Positions 12,593-44,500 of a stretch of DNA of 64,000 bases are shown piece by piece. The notes below the pieces were generated by a model, which did not search any database, was not told the origin of the DNA, and saw only the letters and a list, made by a program, of their open reading frames with translations. How positions within the stretch are numbered: the stretch's first letter is position 1; each line of letters begins with the position of its first letter. The DNA comes from Piscicola geometra. Lineage: Eukaryota > Annelida > Clitellata > Hirudinida > Piscicolidae. The stretch spans positions 5,849,876 through 5,913,875 of the forward strand of contig OX030956.1 in NCBI GenBank assembly GCA_943735955.1. The letters run 5' to 3'. A program made the position numbers and the translations under genes.

Positions 12593-13169
12593 CAAAGGTT
12601 CAACATTTGGGAATGCATGGAAATCATTGGTCAAATATGAAAAATTGTTTTTCAACTTCTTTGAAACACGCTGCTTTATATGATCATTCTCAGAAAACTA
12701 TTGGTAGGGTTGAAAGAAGGTAGAGCCCATGATTCATCAGGTTCGGAGGAAAAAGGAACCAGCATGTCGGTGGATTCGCAGAGAGTGGCAGGATCAGTAA
12801 CCACTGTCGCGTCATAGGAGGAAGCTTCTACTGCCCTTGAAAGATAATTAACTTTTTGTTTAATTTAGTCGTAAATTCATTGATTGCGATGGGGAAAAAT
12901 TATAATAAATTATTTTAAAATTAAGTTTTATAATTAATTTCTTCAATATGAGTGAAACTATAGATAATTTAACATTTAAAAAACATTCTTGGCCATCACT
13001 TATTAAAATTATTTTTTAAATTTTGAGTTTTTTAATGATTTGTATGTCAAATAAAGTTGACCCGTGAATTATCATTAATAAAAAAAATATACATTTCAAG
13101 ACATGTATAAATGAAAGATCAAAATATTGTTCAATTCAAACGTTCTGCACATCCGATGTTCTTTCTCAG
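12593..13169. other. Region upstream of the formin gene
   Basis: No separate gene is supported. The sequence just before the first coding ATG (TTCTTTCTCAG at 13159-13169) looks like a splice acceptor, so the formin 5' UTR probably begins in an exon further upstream within or before this stretch. Confidence 0.5.
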
Positions 13170-25865
<12,696 letters not shown>

Positions 25866-25882
25866 AAGAGAGATCAATCAAT

Positions 25883-26283
25883 GTGTTAATAATAATAATA
25901 AATAATAATAATAATAAATAATAATAATAATAATAAAAAAAAATAATAATAATAATAATAAATAATAATAATAATAAATAATAATAATAATAATAAATAA
26001 TAATAATAATAATAAATAATAATAATAATAAATAATAATAATAAATAAATAATAATAATAATAATAAATAATAATAATAAATAATAATAATAAATAATAA
26101 TAATAAATAATAATAATAAATAAATAATAATAATAATAAATAAATAATAATAATAATAATTAATAATAATAATAAATAATAATAATAAATAAATAATAAT
26201 AATAATAATTAATAATAATAATAAATAATAATAATAAATAATAATAATAAATAAATAATAATAATAATAAATAAATAATACTA
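25883..26283. repeat. (AAT/AAAT)n array, 400 bp
   Basis: AAT triplets with AAATAAT interruptions just beyond the formin stop codon at 25863-25865. It probably lies in or after the 3' UTR. A shorter AAT array lies at 25540-25625 in the last intron. Confidence 0.93.
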
Positions 26284-27827
26284 ATAATCGCCATCATCAC
26301 CATCCTCATCATGGTCATGATCATAGTCATGGTCGTCATCTTCATCATCTTAAATTCTTGTTAGTATTAGTAACTTCTTGTCAGTTTCTTTTCTATATTT
26401 CTATCCATCTTCCATCTGTCTTATTCCTATGAAATTAATCCACAATTTTTTTAGTTTAGCATCTTTTCTCAAATATATATTTTTTCAATGCATTTCCAAT
26501 ATAGTGACTGCTATTGCATTTGTTACGAACTTGTGGTTTTCATTTTATGATTAAAAGTGTAGTATTTTCCAACCTTTTTCCATATTCAATTCTAGTTTTC
26601 CATGCTGTATATTCCTATCTTTCATGCATATTTACGGGTTTATTTATTCATAAATGCACTATAATGGGTTTATTTATTTATAAATGCTCATGTTTAAATT
26701 ATTTAAAACTGATTATCTATTAATATTTCTTAAGTTATATCTACATCTTAAAAAATAAATTCATAGATATTATATAAGATATTAAAATACCTTGAAAACG
26801 AAAAAAAAAGTTAATTATATTTTTCGAACACAAATCTTGTTTTACTTCTTTAAGATTCCAATGTTTTCTAGACATTCTATCCTAAACCAATAGTTGTATT
26901 CCTCTTCAAATGTCTCCAAATCTCTTTCCAGTGTCATTTGTCAAATCTTTCCAAAGATTGAGTAGTTAAGCTGTCAGTATTTGGTGTATGTATTTACTTG
27001 CATCTAAAATCAAATCAAGTAGCTAGTGTTTCGTGAGGTGTAAATCTATACAAATGACCATTATATTTCGTTAAAATACTTATGGATGATAAATAAAATA
27101 ATATATTTAATTCATAAAATCATTAGATGTTATAATTAATATTGATTAATTCATATTTTAGTTGTTGAGAGTATTATACTGCAAAGGTATTAGGGATGTA
27201 AAGCGTGTTTTATGTCTGCTTTTGGTGTTACTGTTGTTACAAAGACCAGTGAATATTTCGTTTTGAATGAAATATTCCCTGTAAAGCTTTTCTTTGAATT
27301 AAGTTATGAATTATTTTTTATCATCATTATAATTATTATTCATTATATTAATTAAACAGTTTTTATAATTATTACGTTGTGAATTTTGAAAACGTGTTAA
27401 AGCGTAAATTTTCCATTAAAAAAAGAGCGCGAAATGTTGAAAAATTTAGGTGGCGTTGAGTTTGACATTCATTTGCGCTTTTTTGGTGTCTGCATTTATT
27501 CAAAATTGTTTAAAACATTTTGTCTTAGTCATATTGAATTTTCAAATAGTAAATATGATTTTGAATGATTTTTATACACATCTTTTACTCCTCTTTTACC
27601 AGTCATTCAATCTTTCACTCCGTTGACCAATGCTTTTTTATTGTCTTCATCAAATCAAAATGTTAGTTCTTTGAAGAAATTGTCAAATAATATTTTTCTG
27701 GTTATATTTATTCTTGAATAAAGATAAAAGTTTTTAAATTGTAACATGCATAAAATGAACTTTTTAATTAGATTTTTTTACAACTTGTTTCTATTTATTG
27801 AAATGTCGAATCAATCACTAATAATTT
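26284..27827. other. Intergenic A/T-rich DNA
   Basis: No gene is supported. The sequence is A/T-rich with scattered short frames that have no recognisable content. The formin 3' UTR and polyadenylation signal probably lie in its first part. Confidence 0.6.
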
Positions 27828-29570
27828 GTATAGCGCCCTTTACTAAGTGAACAAAAGCGCTCAGCCATCACGTCCCAAACAAGTACGTCTTCAGGCCTCG
27901 ACGGAAAGTTATGAGTGACTTAGTTGAAGTTAAAGAAGGTAAAGAATTCCATAAAAGAGGACCACAGTAAGAAAAAGAACGTTTAGCAAAAGAGTGTTTA
28001 ACTGGAAAACGAAAAGAACGATTAAAGGTGGATGATCTTAGACCAGATTTAGGGGTTTGTTTAATTAGATTTTTAAGGTAAATTTGAGCATTACAGTTAT
28101 GAATTTTAAACATATTTTTAAAGTCACTCTAGATCTCAAAGGTAACCAATGTAACAAACGAAGATAAGGAGAAATGTGAGAAAACTTAGGAGCACGAGCA
28201 ACAAGACGAGCAGCACAATTAAAGGTTTTATTTAAAGGAGCTAAAGTAGTATCAGGGATACCATAATAAAGAGAGTTGCAATAATCAATCCTGGAGAGAA
28301 CTAGAGAAGATACAAGAAGTTGCAAGATAGGATCATCGAGAAAAGGAAGAAGCTGTTTAATACGACGAATGTGGAAGTAGCAAGATTTAGAGACAGATAG
28401 AATTTGAGGAGCTAAAGACAAATGAGAATCAAAAATAAAACCAAGGCTACGAATGGAAGAGAAAGGGTTTAGAGAATGAAGAGGGGGGAGGCAAAACTAA
28501 AGAAGGAAGAGATAGTAAAGACTTTGATTTTTTATTGAAATATATGAGTTCAAATTTGTCCGGATTAAGTTTGAGAAACATAGAAGAAGCCCAAGAGATT
28601 ATAGATTGAAGACAGAGAGTTATTTTATTAACAGTAAGGTCAAGAGAAGAGTCAGTGAAAGATGTATAAATATAGGAGTCGTCAGCATAAATTTGACTGT
28701 TTAAAGAAGATGACGAAATAATATTAGGTAGTTCCGAGGTATAAAGAATAAAAAGTAAGGAACCAAGGATTGAGCCCTGTGGAACACCATAAGATAAAGA
28801 AACAGAAGAAGAACGAGAAGATTCAATTGATACATAAGAAGTTCGCTCAGAAAGGTAGGATTTAAGCCAGATAAGAAAGGAACCAGAAATATTAAAAGAA
28901 GAATCTAAAACATTTAATAAAAGAGTATGGTCGACAGTATCAAAAGCAGCTGAAAAGTCAAGGCATAAAAGAAGAGAAAAGGCATTAGAATCAGAAGTTA
29001 AAATAAGGTCATTATAGAGTTTAAGTAAAGCAGTTTCAGTGGAGTGGCCAATTCTGAAACCAGATTGAGAGGAAGGAAGAAGTGAGTTTTTTTCTAGATA
29101 GAAGGTTAATTGTTGAGAAATAACTTTTTCAAGGACCTTATAAAGAAAGGAAAGGTTAGATACAGGTTTTAACTGGATAAGGATGCAGGATCAAGAGAAG
29201 GCTTCTTAATTGTAGGAATAATAAATGAAGATTTGAGGGCAGACGGAAATTTAGATGTAGACAAAGATAAGTTAACCAAATCCAGAACAATAGGATAGAA
29301 TAAAAAGGAGAGTTCTTTAAAAAGGGTTGTAGGAATAAGATCTAGAGAACAATTAAGTGGGAGACATAAAATTAATTATATTTGTAAGATGGTCCAATGT
29401 GACAGGAGAAAAGGATGATAGTGATTCAGAAGTAAACTTAGTAAAAGATGGTGTAGGCCTATTATTAGACGAAGATCTAATATTAGATATTTTATTAGTT
29501 AGAAATTCAAGATAGTCATCAGGAGAGAAAGATGGAGGAGGAGAGTTTTTGAACCCTAGTTTAAATGGGG
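27828..29570 (-). mobile_element. Decayed LINE, reverse-transcriptase half
   Basis: On the minus strand the sequence retains GVPQGS (about 28785), QIYADD (about 28690) and LNPDKFELIYFNKKSK (about 28545), the diagnostic order of non-LTR reverse transcriptases. It then continues with LLVSSLVLSRIDYCNSLYYG, LHWLPLRSRVTLK (28421-28065) and, after a frameshift, GPLLWNSLPSL ... FRRGLKTYLFGT (28113-27868). Several frameshifts break the frame. It is related to the LINE tail at 10981-11358. There is no sign of a functional ORF. Confidence 0.88.
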
Positions 29571-29968
29571 AAAAATAGTTAATTCACCAAGAGTATCACC
29601 ACTATTTTCAAAAAAATTGATTTATTTAATTGAAAAAGTTAATTTACTGCAGGAAAGAAATAAACGTATTTTTAATTTAATAAATTTAAGTATCATCGAT
29701 TAAGTATCTTTTTACCGGGTACGAGTTTTCTTTTAAATGGTACACAACCGTTGTCAATAATTAATAGTCTAGAATCTAGACTCTAGATACAGTTTTATAT
29801 CTTAATAAAGTTTTCAATATGAAAATAATTACTTTCAAAATTAGTATCCACTAAAGAGCTTACAAAGACATTGTTTAAAATCATCACAAGCCACATATAA
29901 GGAAAAAGTCATCATAAAACCAGGCGACTAACCATCAGCGAGATTTGAACACTCAAAAATTATTTTCA

Positions 29969-37625
<7,657 letters not shown>

Positions 37626-38699
37626 CACCTAAGTTAATAGTGGTTTTGCATCTTTTTAACATTTGCGCGGGAGATTTCACTTCTTTGGCGATTATCTACT
37701 CATCTGCATAGTGTTAGCCAGCCACTCGAGCGTTATTAAGGCCTGCTAGATAGACACTTTTAATGAAAGTTACGAATTTTGTTTTTGTTTGCGAAGACTC
37801 ATCAGCCTCTTAACTGAGCTTTTCCTTCGACAGCTGAAGACGTCACCACTGGCTAGGACTCCTTAAACCTCTCAAAGACTCAAAGAATTATTTCGTCATG
37901 ATGATGATGCTTGATATTTGTAAAGCTTTTTATCTGGAATGTAATGTTTTTAAATGTAAAGTGTAAATACCTGATTTATTTTAGACAAAGTTTGCGTACA
38001 ATTTACGATATATAAATATATATAAACGATAAATAATATAAATTCAATTAGATTGCTCGAAATGAATAAATCGTTAAACATATAGAAATAAAATTATGAA
38101 AATATGTTTTTTTAAACATTCTACCAATTATAAAGAGTTAATTAAAATCAAAATATAAATAATAAAATTTATCAAAAAATTGCGTTCACTTATTGATAGA
38201 CGGACCTCTAAAAAATAGTTAGTTCCAGAAGGGACGGTGCCGTAGCCAGTTAAAAGCTCAGTAGCGCCTGACAAGTTTTACGTTTTATAGGAAGTAGTTT
38301 GGTAGTGGTAGAAGAAAAGTCGTAATTAAATTATATTAAATACAAACGTTTCTCTATCATGGAGTATTTGGAAAATAGAAAATGGTTTCATAATCATGTT
38401 AATTGGAATAGAGTAGTTGGAGATGGCTCAGAAGTTAACCTGATACAACACAAGCATATGAAATGTCAGTTCATTTAAACCATCTTCAAAATGCTTTTAT
38501 AAGTGGTCTAGTTGTGTGCATGTGAAGGACTGTGTATGCCTTTAAGGAAGGAATGGTTGTTGATAAGATGCAGATGATGATGATGGCAAGGGAAAGATAT
38601 GGGGGAAAAATTAAATGCATATAATAATTATAATAATATATAATATCTAATAGAGTTTAGATCCGTAGAACAAAGAATAAGGCAAGAATTCAAAATGTC
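37626..38699. other. Intergenic between convergent EXO1 and cold-shock genes
   Basis: This stretch should hold the EXO1 3' UTR and the minus-strand 3' UTR of the cold-shock gene. AATAAA-like motifs occur (for example about 38085 on the plus strand). No further gene is supported. Confidence 0.6.
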
Positions 38700-39364
38700 T
38701 TAGAAGTCAGGACTGGTGTGTGTGTTGTTGTACCACTGAGGGTGCTCCACACCGTCCTTGGCATGCAGCATCTTGACATGCAGTGCACTGAACTTCTCCA
38801 TCTTGGGAGGGATCGGACACTTCTTGAAGACCACTTCATCGCCTTCCTTCAACTCCACATCAGTCTCTATACTGTAAAACAAATTTATAAACACTTCACG
38901 TGATTTTCAAATTTTTTTTTTCCTATTGTATTTATCCTATAAATAACATTCATATTGTTCTATACACATATTGAAAGAGCACAAACTCAGAAATGTGGAC
39001 AAAGATGAGCTCATCCTCATTCTCAGGTTTGATGAAGCCATGACCCTTCTCTCTGTGGAATGTAGCGACAACACCCTTGAACAGTGGACCTGCATGAGCT
39101 CTCTGGGATCTTGAAGCAATAATTTAGTTAGTTGTGTAAAAGATGTTTAATGTTAATACATATAAGTAGTTAATACATTTAAGATACTTATAAAAACTTT
39201 TTTAGAATTTATAAGACTATTCACCAAAAAAAGAAAATTATTTACTGGGAATAAGTTCTGTTACGCTTAGTGGGAAGAGGACTAGGCAGATGAAAAGAAT
39301 GACTGTGGTTTTGATCTCCGTTTGCAGAAGGCGAGTGTTTCTCTTTTTGGTTTGAACCACTCAT
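38700..39364 (-). CDS. CARHSP1: CARHSP1/CSDC2-type cold-shock domain protein
   Basis: Three phase-consistent exons (39246-39364, 38987-39109 and 38700-38871) give 137 residues, close to the 147 of human CARHSP1. The N-terminus is Ser/Pro/His-rich and ends [15 protein letters not shown], the phosphorylated basic linker typical of this family. The single cold-shock domain follows: [38 protein letters not shown], then [26 protein letters not shown] and FVHIS correspond to the RNP1 and RNP2 RNA-binding motifs. The protein is expected to bind single-stranded nucleic acid and affect mRNA stability in the cytoplasm. It is convergent with EXO1. The ATG at 39364 is the first in frame after an upstream stop-rich region. 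Confidence 0.92.
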
Positions 39365-41507
39365 TTTAGCACCGATTTATTCTAATAATCAATGAATCTG
39401 GAAATAATCTAACAATAAGTTACAGACTAAATAAACTAAATTTGATAAAATTTCACCGATATATGATTCTTTCCAAGATAATGAACTACGATCACAAAGA
39501 TTATGACACCGAATGCCACCTGTTTTTCAGTGTTTATGCCCAATGCCACCTGCCGAATGGACTAGGTTACAATCATTTTAAAGATACTTTGACTGTAAGA
39601 ACGGACTTATAAATAAAAAAACATTTTTAAAACGGACCTATACAAAAAACATTTTTAAAACGGACCTATACAAAAAACATTTTTAAAACGGACTAATATA
39701 AATAAATAAATAATTTAATATATAAAAATTAACAAATCATTTAAAAAATATTAAAACATTGTTCTGTTCTTTTACATATTCCAAAAGGTGGAACAACTTA
39801 TCTATATGTTTGGCAAGAAGATTCGAGAAAAAGTTATTGGAGGTCAGATGGTTATAGATGACGCCATTATGGGAACCGAAAGTGTGGAGAAGGGATAATC
39901 AGCAAACAAAACTTTAAGGTGTTTGCTGGTCCTAACAGCACGGCAGACGACTTCATTCGCACAGCATACACTCATCCAGATAAGCCAAATTCTGTCGTCA
40001 TCGAATATAAAGGAAACGAATTGATTGCTGCTCAATTCCCTCACGGCAATGCGAAAGACGTTCGAACGCAACCGCATGTTCTGCGAGACATCGAGTCTAA
40101 TTCGTCTTCTGCACCTTTTCGTCTCTACCAGACGCTTGTCAGTTGCGGTGCTAATGAAGTCAACCAAGCAGCAACTGTTCCTAGAACAACCACCTCTCAA
40201 ACACCACCCAACAAGACACAGGAATCAATCGTCAATGTCACTTCCTGCCTCATTCCAATTGATATTTGTGAGGTATTTTTTTGTGGCTGTTCCGTACCAA
40301 CAAAGACTGTGGTTGAATGTTTTTGATTGTGATGGTTGTCTGACTGCATATGTGTAAAATGCTGATTTATTCTCAAAATAAATATATAAACCTAACCCTA
40401 ACCTTAACCCTAAATTGACGTTTTTTCTGTAAATAAAAGTAAATCTGAAATAAGCATTTAACACATTTGCAGTCTGCTTTCTTCGTATGCAGTTAACCTA
40501 CAACCCTCTATGGAAGGCACTCCACGGGGATGTAGCTCATTATTGTGTAGCACTTGATTGAAGAAAATAAACTAAGACAGAAACAATACATTTTATTACA
40601 ATATGCTTTCAATGAAACAAGTCTTAATATTTGTAAAAATATTATGCGTATGGGAGTCCTACTTGAAATGAAAATGGTGTTTGAGTTAAATGCAAATTTT
40701 GAAAGTTAAAATGAAATTTTTATCAAAGGAATTGTCATCATTCGAAACTATAAACTTTCAAGTTATAATAACACAAAAAGTTTAAAAAATCTAAAGTCGA
40801 ATATTGAAATTCTCACAAGTAAAACCAGTTTTCAAACTAAAAAAATCCCAAAAATATTTACAAAATGAATTATTTTTTTGAGCATTCGAAAGAAGCATGA
40901 ATACCGTGAAAACTTACCCGAATGAATAAATGGAAAATTCAAAAAATAAGCCTCAGCAAAAAGGACAATATTTCAAATGTGTGAAAGGCTGATAAAAAAG
41001 ACCCAAATAAACTATCTAGCGTCGTAGCCAACCTTTATATTGGGACATTAAAAGGGAATTGAAAAGTTCTAAATCAATTAGCAACAAATAATTATTTATG
41101 AAAAGTTATTTATTATTAATAGTAATAACTATAAATTATTGTGATTGTTGATGATTTGTAATTATTATGATCACTCTTGATTTCAAGGTATTATAATTGC
41201 AATTTTACTTTTATATAAATAGTATTATGCTTTGAAAATAGTAGCATGATTGCAAACGAAAAATAATCTGCATTTCTGCCCTTCATATCTCAATCTCACC
41301 AACAAGCTTGTATCTTATCCACTAAACTTAAGCAAATAAGCAAAACAACAACAAATCCAAAACAACACAACAACAAATCCAAAACAATAGGACTAAAACT
41401 CCATACCAACTTCATACCAACAACAAAACGATCCCAAATCAACACCACCACAACTTCTTACCAGCACTACAACAACAAGTACACCCCAACAACTCCACAG
41501 CAAGACC
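39365..41507. other. Intergenic, with a possible transposon-derived frame and telomere-like repeat
   Basis: Most of this is A/T-rich and shows no gene. A 19-bp unit (AAACGGACCTATACAAAAA) repeats at about 39625-39700. A short CCTAACCCTAACCTTAACCC tract at about 40388-40411 resembles telomeric repeats. The region around 39790-40330 is described separately. The cold-shock gene promoter should lie at its left end. Confidence 0.55.
39790..40326 (+). pseudogene. Unrecognised, frameshifted coding remnant
   Basis: On the plus strand, KKIREKVIGGQMVIDDAIMG leads to a stop. Then, in the frame from 39919, FAGPNSTADDFIRTAYTHPD continues to SVVIEYKGNELIAAQFPHGN and RTQPHVLRDIES. Base composition is more balanced than the flanks, which suggests former coding sequence. 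The pattern (KGN, PHGN, RT.P.VL) vaguely recalls the N-terminal parts of transposon-encoded proteins, but the family is not identified. The open minus-strand frame over it is probably a shadow. Confidence 0.35.
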
Positions 41508-44500
41508 TCAGACCAAAGTGAAACCAGCGTCTCGATAGATCTCGAAGATTCTCTCCACAGCCACCACGTAGGCTGCAGTCCTGAGGTCAAGGCCGAGGTC
41601 ATACTTCTGAGCCACCAGCATCAGTTTCTGAGCGGGGAAACGTTGATTGGATGATAAAATGCATGCATAGACTGATGGATTAGATGCATAAAAGGTGATT
41701 GTATAATGGTTAAGACGCTAGGTTGATACTCCGAATGTTGTAAGTTTGATTCCTGGCATCGCCAAGTAGCTATCAAAATGAAAACTGTGGAAGCAAGAAA
41801 AAAAAACGAATGTCTTCTCATGCACGAATAGTATGAAATGCAGTCAATTCACCCCTCAAACAAAAAATACATCAATGATACAACGATCAATCACACACAT
41901 CCAAAAAAGCATGCCATATGCTTCCACCCACCTGGGAGGATCGGTCGATGGTGAGTTCGAGACTCGAGTGGACGATGTCCGACTCAGAGGCGCCTGCGAT
42001 GCGTGCCTGGAACTCGGCTGACGGCTTGACCGGAATGCTGCCTGCCTTCCTGTTGAATATCCTCTCGAGCGACTGCTGCACACTGCCTGTGTGTTTGTGG
42101 GTGGGTGCTCATTTACTCACTTACTCACTCACTCACTCAATCACTCAATTACTCATTCACTCAATCACTCACTCAATCACTCACTCAATCACTCACTCAC
42201 TCAATCACTCACTCACTCACTCAATCAATCACTCAATCAATCACTCACTCACTCAATCACTCACTCAATCAATCACTCAATCAATCAATCACTCACTCAC
42301 TCACTCAATCACTAACTCAATCAATCATTCACTCAATCACTCACTCAATCACTCACTCACTCAATCACTCACTCAATCAATCACTCAATCACTCACTCAA
42401 TCACTCACTCACTCACTCACTCACTCAATCAATCACTCAATCACTCACTCAATCAATCACTCAATCAATCACTCACTCACTCACTCAATCACTCACTCAA
42501 TCAATCACTCAATCACTCACTCAATCAATCACTCACTCACTCACTCAATCACTCACTCAATCACTCACTCACTCACTCAATCACTCACTCACTCACTCAC
42601 TCACTCACTCAATCAATCACTCACTCAATCACTCACTCAATCACTCACTCAATCAATCACTCACTCACTCACCTAGAATGAGGTTGTTGGTTTCCTTGGT
42701 GAACTTGAAAGTGAGTCTTCCATAGCTGACATGCTTGATGTTCTTCAACCACTCCAGATACGACACGACCACAGAACCACTGAGTAGATTGTAGTAGATT
42801 ACTAAGCATGCTGCCTTACAAGCTGCTATTACAACACGTAAAGGATATTTTCCGTGAAATTTCACTGAGGGAAATTGTTATTTTTATTATTTTCCGTGAA
42901 ATTTACCCGGAAAATAACCTATTGCCTCACAACACATGAGTTCTCTCATGCAAGCTTGTCAAATAGACAGCGACATTTCTATCACTCAGCAATCTCAGAC
43001 CAAAGCATTTGAGCAACGTAACTCAATAACTCGAACAACGTAAAGCACCTGTTGATGAAGAGGTCAGGCAGCACTAGAACATTTCGCGCCAAGAGTTCCT
43101 CGTAGGCCTGTCGTGCCAGTCAATGAATGATCAGACGTTGGAGATGAAAACTTTAAACCAACTTCATGGCCGATTTTAGGTGATGATGATGCTGATGCTT
43201 TTGGTGGTGATAATGATGATGATGATGATGGTGATGACGATAATAATAATCATAATGATAATAATGAAAATGTTGATGATGTCGGCAATGAAAACCCCCT
43301 CCCCACGCACAAAAACACGCAAAAAGACCTTGGGAGTGATGGGACCATTGGCGCCCTCGACGACCACCCGGGCCTGGATGAGTCCCGCATTGCCGGAGTG
43401 GATGACGTCATGGGTGGCGCATGGGCAGAGGATGTCGCACTCTTCCTCGATGAGACTCGCTCCCTGGTAGTTGACCGCCTCTGGATAGCCGACCACCGTG
43501 TCGTTAGTCTGTTGATGGTGGTGGGGGTTCGGGGTTCAGAGGGGGGGGTCCGAGGGGTGAGGTGGTGTTTAATTGGTGGAATGGAGGTGGGATGGTGTGG
43601 GTTGGTGGAATGGTAGTAAGATAATGTGGATTGGTGGAATGGGATTATGTGGAGTGGTGGAATGGAGGTGGGATAAAAGTGGAATGGAGGTGGGATGGTG
43701 TGGGTTGGAGGTGGGATGGTGTGGGTTGGAGGTGGGATGGTGTTGGCTGGTGAAATCGGAGTGAAATGATGTGGATTGGTGTGAGTTTGGGTGAGGTAGG
43801 TGTGAAAAGAAATTAAAATCGAACTTTTATGTTGAATTATAATATTATTATCATATTAATGAAAGATATTAATTACTAATCACTAATGAAATAGTCACAA
43901 AAAATTAAAAAACCCCTCATCTGTACAAAAAACATCCACAACCACAACTAAACCCAAGCCCAATACCACCACTTCACAGAGAAACACAATAACACCCACC
44001 CACGCATGCCAGCCCCCCCCCCCCCCTTCCCACCCCACAAAGAAAAGACCCACCACGACTACGATAACACGCAACCACAACTACCCCCTCCTTCTCCCCT
44101 TCTACCACAGAGAAAGCACCCACTCACATTGACGTACACCTCGAGGTCATGGGGGTTGATGCCCTCTTCGTTGTACACTGCGCCGACCTTGTCCTGCACG
44201 CCGATGCAGATGGCGCCTGCGTTGTGCAGCATCTTCGCCGTGTGCAGACCCACCTGTATGGGTTGATGGATGGATGTGTGGGTGGATGAGTGGGTGGATG
44301 AGTGGGTGGATGAGTGGTGGCGGGTTAGAGAGCGAAATTTGGAACCAGTGGTTGTGGTTTCAATTCTTGCATAAGACTAATAGTAAAGGAGTGTGAAAGT
44401 GGTAGCGTTTAAATCTGTTCTCTGAAAAACATTGTGTGTTAGACGCCAATCATATAAAGTTTTTACAATTTTATTATTATTGTTCTTATTATTTTAATTT

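Noticed and set aside
41690..41775. Functional tRNA gene
   Set aside because: Box-like motifs exist, but no acceptor-stem pairing or anticodon arm could be drawn; a SINE head is more likely.
42105..42725. Ser/His/Thr/Gln/Asn-rich frames of up to 250 residues
   Set aside because: They are translations of an (ACTC/AATC)n intronic array in all three frames.
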